Part shown: positions 24,897 to 33,799 of the stretch, piece by piece
Numbering within the stretch: position 1 is the stretch's first letter
Layout: the number at the start of each line of letters is the position of its first letter
NCBI RefSeq assembly: GCF_030657435.1
Contig: NZ_JAUTWS010000015.1
Location: 62,001-126,000 of the forward strand
Reading direction: 5' to 3'
Length of the DNA stretch: 64,000 nt
DNA from: Paracraurococcus lichenis
Lineage (GTDB): Bacteria > Pseudomonadota > Alphaproteobacteria > Acetobacterales > Acetobacteraceae
Notes under the pieces: generated by a model
What the model was told of the DNA's origin: nothing
The model's database searches: none
The model's input: the letters and a program-made list of their open reading frames with translations, nothing else
Made by a program: the position numbers and the translations under genes

Positions 24897-25208
24897 ATGG
24901 CCCTGATCCGCGACATCGCCAGGGTCTGCAAGAGCAAGAATGCCGGCCCCTTCGACCTGACCATCGACGTGGTCTTCGAGGACGACGCGATGTTCGAGCG
25001 GGTGCGGGCCTCCGGCGTGCTCGGCCCCGCGCTCTTCGCCCGGCTCTACGGCGTGGCGGAGGCCGAGGTGCTCTTCACGCCCTACCCCGCGGGCCGCGCC
25101 TTCAAGGCGACGCTGCCGCGCCTGGTCCCGGCCGGCGAGATCGGCGACACCGATGTCTACGGCGCGCAGCAGCACGCCCCGCTGCTGGAGGTGGACATCC
25201 CGCTCTGA
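24897..25208 (+). CDS. DUF4387 protein
   Basis: A 103-residue protein of unknown function. The family signatures SKNAGPFDLTIDVVFEDD (about 13-30) and GDTDVYGAQQHAPLLEVDI (83-101) are both present. It follows the AtuA-family gene by 3 bases and probably acts with it, perhaps as a second subunit; in many genomes the two are adjacent or fused. The stop lies 10 bases from the convergent stop of the sensor kinase. Confidence 0.85.
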   Translation: MALIRDIARVCKSKNAGPFDLTIDVVFEDDAMFERVRASGVLGPALFARLYGVAEAEVLFTPYPAGRAFKATLPRLVPAGEIGDTDVYGAQQHAPLLEVDIPL

Positions 25209-25218
25209 CCGCCGCGGC

Positions 25219-26796
25219 TCAGCCCGTCCGGTGGCCGGCGGCCAGGCCGGTGGACAGCGCGGCATCGGCGAAGGCGCGCGCCGCCGGCAGGCAGATCTCG
25301 CAGATCAGGCCGCTCGGCGGCCATTCCCAGTCGAGCCGCCCGCCGAGCTGGTCCGAGATGGTGCCGCGCATGACGCGCGTGCCGAAGCCGCGCCGCCCCG
25401 GCGGACCCTCGAGGCCGGGGCCGCCCGACTCCGCCCAGCGCAGCCGCAGCGCGCGCCTGCCGGGATCGACCGACCAGGACACGGCGAGCCGGCCGCCAGG
25501 GGCCGAGAGCGCGCCGTGCCGGGTCGCATTCGTCGCCAGCTCGTGCAGCGCCATGGAGAGCGGCTGCGCGGCCTGCGCGGCCAGCAGCACCTTCGGGCCC
25601 TCGACCGTGGCGCGGGGCGCCTCATCCGGCCCCGGAGGTTCCAGGAAGGGCCGCAACTCGCCCTGCACCAGCGCCCCGAGATCGGCGCCGGCCCAGCGCT
25701 CGCGCGTCAGCAGGGTATGCGCCCGCGCCAGCGCCGCGACCCGGCCCTCCACCGCCGAGGCATAGGCGCGCGGATCCTCGGCCGGCGTCAGCCGCAGCGC
25801 CGCCAGCACCACCGCCAGCGCGTTCTTCGACCGGTGGTCCAGCTCGCGCGTCATCAGCAACTGCCGCTCGTCCGAGCGCCGGCGCTCCGTCACGTCCCGC
25901 AGCAGGCCGGAGACGCGCCAGCCGCCGGGATCCCCGGCGGTGCCGAGCCGGACCTCGCCGCTCACCTGCGCCCAGAGCACGGCGCCATCCGGCATGGTGA
26001 CGCGGAACTCCTCCTGCAGCGGGCCGCCCGTCCCGGCCAGCCGCCGCGCCGTGGCCTCCAGCCGGGGCCGCTCCTCCGGATGCGCCGCCGCGGCCAGGCC
26101 GTGCAGCTCCAGCGGGGCGTCCTCGTTCAGCCCGAGCAGCCGCTGCAGCGCGCCCTCCAGGGCCTGGCCGCGGGCGGCGCTCGCCTCGAAGGCCACGACG
26201 CCGGCCGCCTCCTGCGCCCGGCGCAGGCGCGCCTCGGCCGCCGCCGCCTCCTCCGCCCGCCGCGCCTGCAGCCGCAGCTCCAGCTCGTCCACCGCCAGGG
26301 CGGCGAGGGCGGTCAGCCAGCGCCGCTCGCTCCCGCTGATCCCGGCCGGCCGCGGGCTGCGCGAGATGACGCAGACCGTGCCGAGCGCGAAGCCGTCCGG
26401 CGTGCGCATCGGCGCGCCGGCATAGAACCGGATCGACGGCTCCCCGGTCACCAGCGGATTGGCCGCGAAGCGCGGGTCGCGGCTGGCATCGCGCACCACG
26501 AAGACGTCCAGGCCCCCGGGCGCGATCGAATACGCGCAGAAGGCGCAGCTCCGCGGCGTCTCCGTGACCTCCAGCCCGATGCGCGCCTTGAACCACTGCC
26601 GCGTCTCGTCGAGGAAGGAGACGAGCGCGATCTCCGTGCGGAGGAGGTCGCAGGCGAGCATCGCCACGCGGTTGAAGGGTTCCTCCGCCGGCGTGTCGAG
26701 GATGCGGTAGCGACGCAGCGCGGCGAGGCGATCCTCCTCGCCCGGCGACCCCCGGTATGCCGGGGCGAAACCGTCCTGGTTGCCGGCGCCGGCCAT
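25219..26796 (-). CDS. HWE-family sensor histidine kinase with GAF and PAS domains
   Basis: A 525-residue soluble kinase. A GAF domain (about 22-175) carries PRSCAFCAYSIAPGG, a cysteine-containing motif common in such GAFs; a PAS domain follows (about 195-305). The phosphoacceptor is His321 in RELDHRSKNALAVV, and the ATP-binding part has HELATNATRHGALS and the WAE motif (RLRWAESGGP) that define the HWE class. The C-box GRRGFGTRVMRGTI ends it. HWE kinases in alphaproteobacteria often feed light, redox or general-stress circuits. No response regulator is adjacent. The ATG at 26796 has AGAGG upstream; a longer frame to 26862 is less likely. Confidence 0.9.
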   Translation of the reverse strand: MAGAGNQDGFAPAYRGSPGEEDRLAALRRYRILDTPAEEPFNRVAMLACDLLRTEIALVSFLDETRQWFKARIGLEVTETPRSCAFCAYSIAPGGLDVFVVRDASRDPRFAANPLVTGEPSIRFYAGAPMRTPDGFALGTVCVISRSPRPAGISGSERRWLTALAALAVDELELRLQARRAEEAAAAEARLRRAQEAAGVVAFEASAARGQALEGALQRLLGLNEDAPLELHGLAAAAHPEERPRLEATARRLAGTGGPLQEEFRVTMPDGAVLWAQVSGEVRLGTAGDPGGWRVSGLLRDVTERRRSDERQLLMTRELDHRSKNALAVVLAALRLTPAEDPRAYASAVEGRVAALARAHTLLTRERWAGADLGALVQGELRPFLEPPGPDEAPRATVEGPKVLLAAQAAQPLSMALHELATNATRHGALSAPGGRLAVSWSVDPGRRALRLRWAESGGPGLEGPPGRRGFGTRVMRGTISDQLGGRLDWEWPPSGLICEICLPAARAFADAALSTGLAAGHRTG

Positions 26797-26894
26797 AGTG
26801 CGACCTCTGATCCCGTGACCATGGTCCACAGGTCGTGGCAGCGGAAAAGCGTGCAGGCGCATACACGCGGAAGTGTGAACGGTTCCGCAACCCC

Positions 26895-28790
26895 TCAGCC
26901 GGAGGCGGCCGAGTCCCGCTCCACCGCGCGCTGGCGAACCTCCTCCGCCAGGCTGCTGATGTCCCAGCCCTCGTCGAGGGTGACGCGCCCGCGCTCCCGG
27001 TCGCGCTCCAGCACCAGGAGCAACTGCTCCGAGGCCTCCCGCACCGCGCGGCTGTAGTCGGCGCCATCCTTCCGGATGGGCGCGAGGCGCCGCAGCATCC
27101 GCGCATCGTGCCGGCGGAACAGCCGCCCGGCCCGCTCGGCCTCGTAGGCCGGCATGCCGAGGCGCTTCAGCGCCTCCACCCCCGTCTGCAGGGCGGAGCC
27201 GAAGGTTTCCCGCACCACCAGATGGGCGCCGGCATCCATCAGGTCATAGGCATGCGGGCGGTCGCGGGCGCGGGCCAGCACCTGGGCCTGCGGGAAGTGG
27301 CGGCGCGCGGTCTCGACGATGCGGTCCGTGGTCTCCGGCGCATCGGTCGCCACCACCACCAGCGCCGCCTCCGCCGCGCCGGCCGCCTGCAGCAGGTCCA
27401 GCCGGGTGGCGTCGCCGTAAAAGACGCGGAAGCCGAAGCGGCGGAGCTGCTCGATCGTCTCCATGTCGTGGTCCAGCACGGTCACCTGATGGCCATGCGC
27501 CAGCAGCAGCCGGCCGACGATCTGGCCGAAGCGGCCGAAGCCGGCGAGCACGACGCTGCCCTGCGGCTCGATCGCGTCGGGCTCGGGCGGCAGGTCCTCC
27601 GTCGCCAGCCGGTCGGCGAGGCGGCCATAGGCCATCATCAGCAGCGGCGTCACCGGCATGGAGAGCGCGACGACCGAGACCAGCAGCCCGGCCTCCGCCT
27701 GCGGCAGCACGCCGTTCTGGACGGAGAAGGCGAGCAGCACGAAGGCGAACTCGCCGCCCTGCGAGAGCACCATGGCCGTCAGCAGGATCTCGGGCCCCGG
27801 GCGCCGCGCCAGGCGCCCGAGCCCGGCCAGCACCGCCGCCTTGACCAGCACCAGCAGCAGGACGAGGCCGGCGACGGTCAGCGGCGCCCCGGCCACCTGG
27901 GCGAAGTCGATGCCGGCGCCGACCGAGATGAAGAACAGCCCGAGCAGCAGGCCCTTGAAGGGCTCGATGTCGCCCTCGAGCTCGTGCCGGAACTCGCTGT
28001 CCGCCAGCACCACGCCGGCGAGGAAGGCGCCGAGCGCCGGGGAGAGCCCGACCGTTTCCATCAGCAGCGCGATGCCGATGACCAGCAGCAGGGCGGACGC
28101 GGTGAAGATCTCCCGGAGCTGCGTCCCGGCGATCAGGCGGAAGGCCGGCCGCGTCAGCAGCCGGCCGCCGAGGACGACGATGGCGACGGCCGCCAGCACG
28201 GCCAGCGCCTGGCCCCAGGGCGGCAGCGTCTCGATCCAGCCGCCGTCGTGAGGCGCGGCGCCGCCGGCCGCGGGCGCCGCCGCCAGCAGCGGCAGCACCG
28301 TCAGGATCGGGATGACGGCAACGTCCTGGAACAGCAGCACGGCGAAGCTGGTCTCGCCGCCGCCGGTCTTCAGCAGGCCGCGCTCCGAGAGGATCTGCAG
28401 CGCGATGGCGGTCGACGACATCGCCAGGATCAGCCCGGCGGCGAGCGCCATGCGCCAGTCGAAGCCGAAGAGCAGGCCGATGGCCGCGACCGCCGCGGCG
28501 GTCAGCCCCACCTGCAGCCCGCCCGCGCCCAGCACCGGCCCGCGCATGGCCCAGAGCCGCGCCGGCTGCAATTCGAGCCCGACCAGGAAGAGCATCATCA
28601 CCACGCCGAACTCGGCGACATGCATCGCCTCCCCGGCATTGCCGGCGAGGCCGAGGCCGAAGGGGCCGATGGCAACGCCGGCCAGCAGGTAGCCGAGCAC
28701 CGAGCCGAGGCCGAGCCGCTTGGCGACCGGCACCGCGAGCACCGCGGCGCAGAGATAGACGAAGGCCTGCGCGAGGAAGCCGCCCTCCAT
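26895..28790 (-). CDS. kefC: Glutathione-regulated type K+/H+ antiporter (KefB/KefC, CPA2 family)
   Basis: A 631-residue inner-membrane protein. About 12 helices fill residues 1-385, with the CPA2 markers GVVMMLFLVGLELQP and FAVLLFQDVAVIP. A TrkA-N/RCK nucleotide-binding domain (about 400-520) starts with VVLAGFGRFGQIVGRLL and binds NAD(H) and, in Kef, glutathione or its adducts. It protects cells from electrophiles by letting K+ out and acidifying the cytoplasm. The partner gene kefF lies 3 bases upstream. The C-terminal tail is highly charged. Confidence 0.92.
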   Translation of the reverse strand: MEGGFLAQAFVYLCAAVLAVPVAKRLGLGSVLGYLLAGVAIGPFGLGLAGNAGEAMHVAEFGVVMMLFLVGLELQPARLWAMRGPVLGAGGLQVGLTAAAVAAIGLLFGFDWRMALAAGLILAMSSTAIALQILSERGLLKTGGGETSFAVLLFQDVAVIPILTVLPLLAAAPAAGGAAPHDGGWIETLPPWGQALAVLAAVAIVVLGGRLLTRPAFRLIAGTQLREIFTASALLLVIGIALLMETVGLSPALGAFLAGVVLADSEFRHELEGDIEPFKGLLLGLFFISVGAGIDFAQVAGAPLTVAGLVLLLVLVKAAVLAGLGRLARRPGPEILLTAMVLSQGGEFAFVLLAFSVQNGVLPQAEAGLLVSVVALSMPVTPLLMMAYGRLADRLATEDLPPEPDAIEPQGSVVLAGFGRFGQIVGRLLLAHGHQVTVLDHDMETIEQLRRFGFRVFYGDATRLDLLQAAGAAEAALVVVATDAPETTDRIVETARRHFPQAQVLARARDRPHAYDLMDAGAHLVVRETFGSALQTGVEALKRLGMPAYEAERAGRLFRRHDARMLRRLAPIRKDGADYSRAVREASEQLLLVLERDRERGRVTLDEGWDISSLAEEVRQRAVERDSAASG

Positions 28791-28793
28791 GCC

Positions 28794-29378
28794 TCAGTGC
28801 CCCCCATGCGCGGGATGGGCATGAGCAGGGTGCCGTTCGGGCGGCGCGTCGCGCAGCGCCTCGAGCCGCGCGCGATAGGCCTCGGCATGGCGGGCGAGGG
28901 AGGCGCCGTCCAGCAGATGCGTCCCGTGCACCACGAAGGGCTCCAGCCAGCGCATGCGGCAGAGCCGCGCCGTCGCCTCGAAGGGGCGGAGGAATTCCGC
29001 GATGGTGTGGCGGTTCAGCCCCTCCGGCCCATAGGCGGTCTCCGTCCCGCCGGCCGTGATGGCCGAGAGCATCGCCTTGCCCGCCAGCGCGGTGCCGGCG
29101 CGGCCATAGGCGAAGCCGTGCTCCAGCACCAGGTCCTGCCATTCCTTCAGGATGGCCGGGGAGGAGTACCAGTAGAGCGGGTGCTGGAGGACGACGACGT
29201 CGTGCTCGACCAGCAGCGCCTGCTCGCGGTCCACGTCGATGAGGAAGTCGGGATAGGCCTCGTAGAGGTCGTGCAGCGTCACGCCTTCGACCGCTTCGGC
29301 CGCCTTGCGCAGCGCGGCATTGGCGCGCGACCGCCGGCGCGCGGGATGGGCGAGCAGCACGAGGATGCGCTGGGGCAT
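28794..29378 (-). CDS. kefF: KefF/KefG-like quinone oxidoreductase, Kef ancillary subunit
   Basis: A 194-residue flavodoxin-fold NAD(P)H dehydrogenase. It opens with ILVLLAHPARRRSRAN, the FMN phosphate loop, and holds VLQHPLYWYSSPAILKEWQDLVL and the AMLSAITAGG loop of the NQO1/KefF family. In E. coli KefF activates KefC and reduces quinones and electrophiles. The gene order kefF-kefC with 3 bases between them supports the same pairing. The C-terminus is a short histidine repeat (HPAHAHPAHGGH) not needed for the fold and possibly metal-binding. Confidence 0.88.
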   Translation of the reverse strand: MPQRILVLLAHPARRRSRANAALRKAAEAVEGVTLHDLYEAYPDFLIDVDREQALLVEHDVVVLQHPLYWYSSPAILKEWQDLVLEHGFAYGRAGTALAGKAMLSAITAGGTETAYGPEGLNRHTIAEFLRPFEATARLCRMRWLEPFVVHGTHLLDGASLARHAEAYRARLEALRDAPPERHPAHAHPAHGGH

Positions 29379-29513
29379 GGGGGGGTCTCTCCGGCGGGCG
29401 GGCGAAGGTCGGCCGCGGCGCGCGGCGCGGTCAAGCGCGCCGATCGGGCCACATGGCAGGGGTTGCGGGGCCGATCTCCGGCCCGCACGACATCGCGACA
29501 GCCGCGGTCTCGG

Positions 29514-30533
29514 CTACAGGCCGGCGAAGAGCTCGGTCGAGAGGTAGCGCTCCGCGAAGGAGGGCGCGATGCCGACCACCAGCGCGCCCTGCAGCGCCGG
29601 CTCCCGCGCCACCTGCAGCGCGGCGTGCAGCATGGCGCCGGAGGAGATGCCGACCGGCAGGCCCTCCACCTGGGCGCAGCGCCGGGCGGCGGCGATGGCG
29701 TCCCGCTCGCCGACGCGCAGCACGCCGTCGAGCAGGTCGAGGTCGAGCACCGCCGGCTTGAAGCCGGCGCCGATGCCCTGGATGCCGTGCGGCCCCGGCT
29801 CGTCGCCCGAGAGGACCGCGCTCTCGGCCGGCTCCACCCCGATGACCCGCAGCCCCGGCTTGCGCGGCTTGAGCGCGCGGGCGATGCCGGTCAGCGTGCC
29901 GCCGGTGCCGACGCCGCCGATCACCACGTCCACCGCCCCGGCGGTATCGGCCCAGATCTCCTCGGCCGTGGTGCTGGCATGGATATCGGGATTGGCGGGG
30001 TTGTCGAACTGCTTCGGCATCCAGGCGCCCGGCGTCGCCGCGACGATCGCCTCGGCCCGGCCGATGGCGCCGGCCATGCCGCGGCGGGCGGGAGTCAGTT
30101 CCACCTCGGCGCCCAGCAGGCGCATCATCTTGCGCCGCTCGATGCTCGCCCCGTCCGGCATGACGACGATCAGCCGGTAGCCCTTGGCGGCGGCGACGAA
30201 GGCGAGCGCGATGCCGGTATTGCCCGAGGTCGGCTCCACCAGGGTCGAGCGGCCGGGGGCGATCAGCCCCTCGCGCTCGGCGGCTTCCACCATGGCCAGG
30301 CCGATGCGGTCCTTCACCGATCCCAGCGGGTTGAAGAATTCGAGCTTCATGGCGAGGTCGGCCGCCAGCCCCTCCGCCGCCTTCAGCCGGCCCAGCCGGA
30401 CGAGCGGGGTGGAGCCGACGATGTCCAGCACGCTGTCGTAGATCCGGCCATGCGCGGGCAGGGGCTCCGTGCCGTGGGGATCGGGGTCCGGGCGGGGAGC
30501 GCGGCGGGGGAGGGTGCGGGCGGAGTCCGACAT
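29514..30533 (-). CDS. cysK: Cysteine synthase (O-acetylserine sulfhydrylase)
   Basis: A PLP enzyme that joins sulfide and O-acetylserine, 339 residues. The PLP lysine is Lys74 in FNPLGSVKDRIG; the substrate loop EPTSGNTG, the phosphate-binding GVGTGGT and the C-terminal GISSGA are all present. The N-terminus is about 28 residues longer than usual and rich in Pro, Arg and Asp; no better start is visible. The gene is divergent from the acyl-CoA synthetase across 200 bases and lies 135 bases upstream of kefF on the same strand, so a cysteine/glutathione link between them is possible but not shown. Confidence 0.95.
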   Translation of the reverse strand: MSDSARTLPRRAPRPDPDPHGTEPLPAHGRIYDSVLDIVGSTPLVRLGRLKAAEGLAADLAMKLEFFNPLGSVKDRIGLAMVEAAEREGLIAPGRSTLVEPTSGNTGIALAFVAAAKGYRLIVVMPDGASIERRKMMRLLGAEVELTPARRGMAGAIGRAEAIVAATPGAWMPKQFDNPANPDIHASTTAEEIWADTAGAVDVVIGGVGTGGTLTGIARALKPRKPGLRVIGVEPAESAVLSGDEPGPHGIQGIGAGFKPAVLDLDLLDGVLRVGERDAIAAARRCAQVEGLPVGISSGAMLHAALQVAREPALQGALVVGIAPSFAERYLSTELFAGL

Positions 30534-30734
30534 GCCTGTGCGATATCACCCTTTCGGGGCGTAGATCAGGGGTTCCACGGCAGAAATCGTGTCCGCGCGG
30601 CGGAAATCCAACCCTGCGTGGTGGTGGCGCCGCGCGCATCCCGCCCCGGGCCTGGTCCAGGGGGCCGGCGACCGCCCCCCTAGGCGCGGGCTTTCGCGCC
30701 GTGCGAAGCTCCGTGGCGAGGAAACGGACACGCC

Positions 30735-32837
30735 ATGCCGCAGATGCCGCCGGACCGGACTCCGCTTGCGCGGATCGTGAACCCCGACTCGGTGGCGGTG
30801 ATCGGCGCCTCCGACGACCTGGGCAAGTTCGGCGGGCGGGTGATCCACTACCTCATCAGGCACGGCTACCGCGGCCGGCTGCTGCCCATCAACCCGAACC
30901 GGGCGGTGATCCGCGGCCTGCCGGCCTTTCCCGGCATCGCCGCCGCGCCGGGACCGGTGGACGTGGCGATCCTGGCGGTGCCGGCCGGGACGCTGCTGCG
31001 GGAGGTCGAGGCCTGCGCCGCCGCCGGCGTCGGCGCCTGCATCGTCATCACCGGCAAGCTCGCCGATGCGGGACCGGAAGGGGCGGCGCTGGAGGCAAGG
31101 GTGGCCGCGGCCGCGCGCGCCGCCGGCATGCGGCTGGTCGGGCCGAACTGCCTCGGCATCCTCAACCTGGCCGACGGGGCGATGCTGTCCTCCTCGCTGG
31201 CGCTCGAGGTCGAGCGGGTGCGGGCGGGCGGCATCGGCATGGTCAGCCAGTCCGGCGCGCTGATGGGGACGCTGGTCTCGCTCGGCCACCGCCACGGCGC
31301 CGGCTTCAGCCGCTGCGTCTCGGTCGGCAACCAAGCGGACCTCGAGCTCTGCGACGTCCTGGAGTTCCTCATCGAGGACGCGGCGACCCGCGTCATCACC
31401 CTCTATGTCGAGGGGCTGAAGGACCCGGCCCGCTTCGCCCCGCTGCTGCGGCGGGCGCGGGCCGCGGGCAAGCCGGTGCTCTGCGTCAAGGCCGGGCGGA
31501 GCGAGGCAGGGGCGCAGGCGGCACGGTCGCATACCGCGAGCCTCGCCGGCAGCCACGCCGCCTTCGCCGCGCTCTGCCGCGAGGCCGGCGCGGTGCTGCT
31601 GGACGACCCGGCCGTGATGGTGCTGGCGGCGGATGCGCTGGACCGGCTGCCGCGCCTGCCGCGGGCGGGGATGGGCTGCGCGGTCATCGCCTCCTCCGGC
31701 GGCAGCACGGTCACCACCACGGACATGCTGGCGCAGCACGGGCTGCGGCTCGGCGCGATGGGGGAGGCGACGCGGGCGGAGTTGCGGCGCTGGATGCCGG
31801 AGAGCCACGTGCACCTGCCGCTCGATACCGGCAGCTTCCATGACGGCACCAGCGAGGACGGCCTCGGCGCCTGCATCCGCGCCTTCATGCGCGACGACGA
31901 CATCGGCGCCGTGGTGGTGCCGATGACGACGCAGCCGGCCATGGCCGCGCGCGCGGCGCTGCTGCCGCCGCTGGCGCGGGAGGGCGGGCGGCCGCTGCTC
32001 TATGTGATGATGGCGGGCGAGGTCGGCGACGCGGCGCGCGAGCGCCTGCGCGAGGCGGGTTTCCCCTTCTACGACAGCGTCGCTCATGCGTTGGGCGTGT
32101 TGCAGGCGCTGGAGGCGGAGGCCGAGGGCCGCGGCCGCGCCGCGCTGCCGCCGCCGGCGCGCCCCGCCGGCCTGGCGTTGCCCGAGGCGCTGCCGCGCGG
32201 CGCGCTGACCGAGGAGGAGGCGAAGCGCCTGGTCGCGGCCTATGGCATCCCGGTGACGCGGGAGCGCTTCGCGGCGACCGAGGCCGAGGCCGTCGCGGCC
32301 GCCGAGGCGATCGGCTTCCCCGTGGTGCTGAAGGGCGTGAGCCGCGCCGTCGTGCACAAGAGCGACCTCGGCCTGGTCAGGCTCGGCCTCCGCGACGCGG
32401 AGGCCCTGCGCGCCGCGCATGCCGCGCTGCTCGCCGCGCCGGTGCCGCTGGAGGGCGTGCTGGTGCAGGAGATGGCGCGCGGCGAGGCGGAACTGATCCT
32501 CGGCGCGCGGCACGAGCCCGGCCTCGGCCCCTTCGTGCTGGTCGGCACCGGCGGCATCTGGGTGGAGGTGCTGCGCGACGTGCAGCTCGCCCCCGCGCCG
32601 CTGCGACCGGAGGATGCGCGGGCCATGCTGCGGCGCCTCGCCCTCTGGCCGGTGCTGCAGGGCGTGCGCGGCCGGCCGGCGCTGGACGTGGAGGCCGCGG
32701 TCGAGGCGCTGGTCCGCCTCTCCTGGCTCGCCGCCGATCTCGGGCCAAGGCTGGTCGAGCTGGACCTGAACCCCATCCTGCTGCGCGCGGCGGGTGAGGG
32801 CTGCATCGCCGTCGATGCGCGGGCGACCCTCGCATGA
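30735..32837 (+). CDS. ADP-forming acyl-CoA synthetase (acetate--CoA ligase family)
   Basis: A 700-residue fused enzyme that makes an acyl-CoA and ADP, or ATP in reverse. The CoA-binding Rossmann domain (about 10-140, SVAVIGASDDLGKFGG) is followed by the succinyl-CoA-ligase-like domain with the phospho-histidine His266 in ARSHTASLAGS, and an ATP-grasp domain (about 475-700, TEEEAKRLVAAYGIP, VVLKGVSRAVVHKSDLG). The ATG at 30735 is preceded by GAGG. It overlaps the next gene by four bases (ATGA). With the hydratase two genes on, it suggests activation and beta-oxidation-type processing of a carboxylic acid. Confidence 0.92.
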   Translation: MPQMPPDRTPLARIVNPDSVAVIGASDDLGKFGGRVIHYLIRHGYRGRLLPINPNRAVIRGLPAFPGIAAAPGPVDVAILAVPAGTLLREVEACAAAGVGACIVITGKLADAGPEGAALEARVAAAARAAGMRLVGPNCLGILNLADGAMLSSSLALEVERVRAGGIGMVSQSGALMGTLVSLGHRHGAGFSRCVSVGNQADLELCDVLEFLIEDAATRVITLYVEGLKDPARFAPLLRRARAAGKPVLCVKAGRSEAGAQAARSHTASLAGSHAAFAALCREAGAVLLDDPAVMVLAADALDRLPRLPRAGMGCAVIASSGGSTVTTTDMLAQHGLRLGAMGEATRAELRRWMPESHVHLPLDTGSFHDGTSEDGLGACIRAFMRDDDIGAVVVPMTTQPAMAARAALLPPLAREGGRPLLYVMMAGEVGDAARERLREAGFPFYDSVAHALGVLQALEAEAEGRGRAALPPPARPAGLALPEALPRGALTEEEAKRLVAAYGIPVTRERFAATEAEAVAAAEAIGFPVVLKGVSRAVVHKSDLGLVRLGLRDAEALRAAHAALLAAPVPLEGVLVQEMARGEAELILGARHEPGLGPFVLVGTGGIWVEVLRDVQLAPAPLRPEDARAMLRRLALWPVLQGVRGRPALDVEAAVEALVRLSWLAADLGPRLVELDLNPILLRAAGEGCIAVDARATLA

Positions 32838-33799
32838 TCGCCCGCCGCCCCCTGCTGGGCCTGCTCGCCGCACCCGCCATCGCCCATGCCCAGGGGGGAG
32901 CGTCCGCCAACTGGCCGCAGCGGGGCATCACGCTGATCGTGCCGTATCCGCCGGGCGGTAGCACCGACAACGTCTCCCGGCCCATCCAGCAGCCGCTCTC
33001 GGCGCTGCTGGGCCAGAATGTGGTGCTGGAGAATCGCGGCGGCGCCGGCGGCTCGATCGGCGCCGCCGCGGTCGCGCAGGCGAGGCCCGATGGCTATACG
33101 CTGCTGGTCTTCCCGACCGCCATCCTGACCATCAGCCCGCATCTGATGCGGCTGCCCTACGACCCCGCGCGCGACTTCACGCCGGTCGCCATGCTTGGCA
33201 TCTCGGACGCCGTGGTGGCCATGCATCCCTCGGTGCCGGTGCGGACGATCCAGGACCTGGTCGCCTATGCGAAGGCGCATCCCGGGCGGCTGCGCTTCAG
33301 CAGCGCCGGCAACGGCACCATCACCCAGATGATCGGCGAGATCTTCGCGAGCTCCGTCGGCATCAGGCTGGAGCACGTGCCCTATCGCGGCTCCGCCCCC
33401 GCGCATACCGCCCTGCTGGCCGGCGAGGTCGAGCTGCAATTCGACCCGGTCGCCACGCCATCGGTGAAGGACGGCCGGGTGATCGGCCTGGCGACCGCCG
33501 GCGCCACCCGCAGCCCGGAACTGCCGGACCTGCCGACGCTGCGCGAACTCGGCATGTACGGGCCGGGCGGCCTCTCCTTCTTCGGCCTCGCCGGTCCCGC
33601 CGGCCTGCCGCCCGAGATCGTGGCGCGCCTGGCGGCGGCGCTGGAGCAGGTGCTGGCCCTGCCGGAGGTGGCCCGCGCCATGGCCCCGGTCGGGCTGCGG
33701 CCGGCCTTCGAGACCGGCGAGGCCTTCGCCCGGCGCATCGCGCAGGACCGCGCGATCTTCGGCGAGGCGGTGCGCAGGACGGGAGCAAGGGTGGAATGA
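32834..33799 (+). CDS. Tripartite tricarboxylate transporter binding protein (TctC/Bug family)
   Basis: A 321-residue periplasmic binding protein with a signal (MIARRPLLGLLAAPAIAHAQ). The Bug-family marks are present: ITLIVPYPPGGSTDNVSRP, NRGGAGGSIGAAAVAQARPDGYTLL (about 58-83) and RFSSAGNGT. These proteins bind carboxylates; many serve no linked TctAB. It overlaps both neighbours by four bases, so its ligand is probably the acid activated by the synthetase before it. Confidence 0.93.
   Translation: MIARRPLLGLLAAPAIAHAQGGASANWPQRGITLIVPYPPGGSTDNVSRPIQQPLSALLGQNVVLENRGGAGGSIGAAAVAQARPDGYTLLVFPTAILTISPHLMRLPYDPARDFTPVAMLGISDAVVAMHPSVPVRTIQDLVAYAKAHPGRLRFSSAGNGTITQMIGEIFASSVGIRLEHVPYRGSAPAHTALLAGEVELQFDPVATPSVKDGRVIGLATAGATRSPELPDLPTLRELGMYGPGGLSFFGLAGPAGLPPEIVARLAAALEQVLALPEVARAMAPVGLRPAFETGEAFARRIAQDRAIFGEAVRRTGARVE

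Noticed and set aside
23535..25208. Citronellol/geraniol degradation operon
   Set aside because: Only the AtuA-family and DUF4387 genes are present; the carboxylase, hydratase and dehydrogenase genes of the atu pathway are missing.
26797..26894. GGAAC box on the minus strand before the HWE kinase, as in EcfG stress promoters
   Set aside because: No GTT element at 16-18 bases downstream, so the two-part EcfG consensus is not met.
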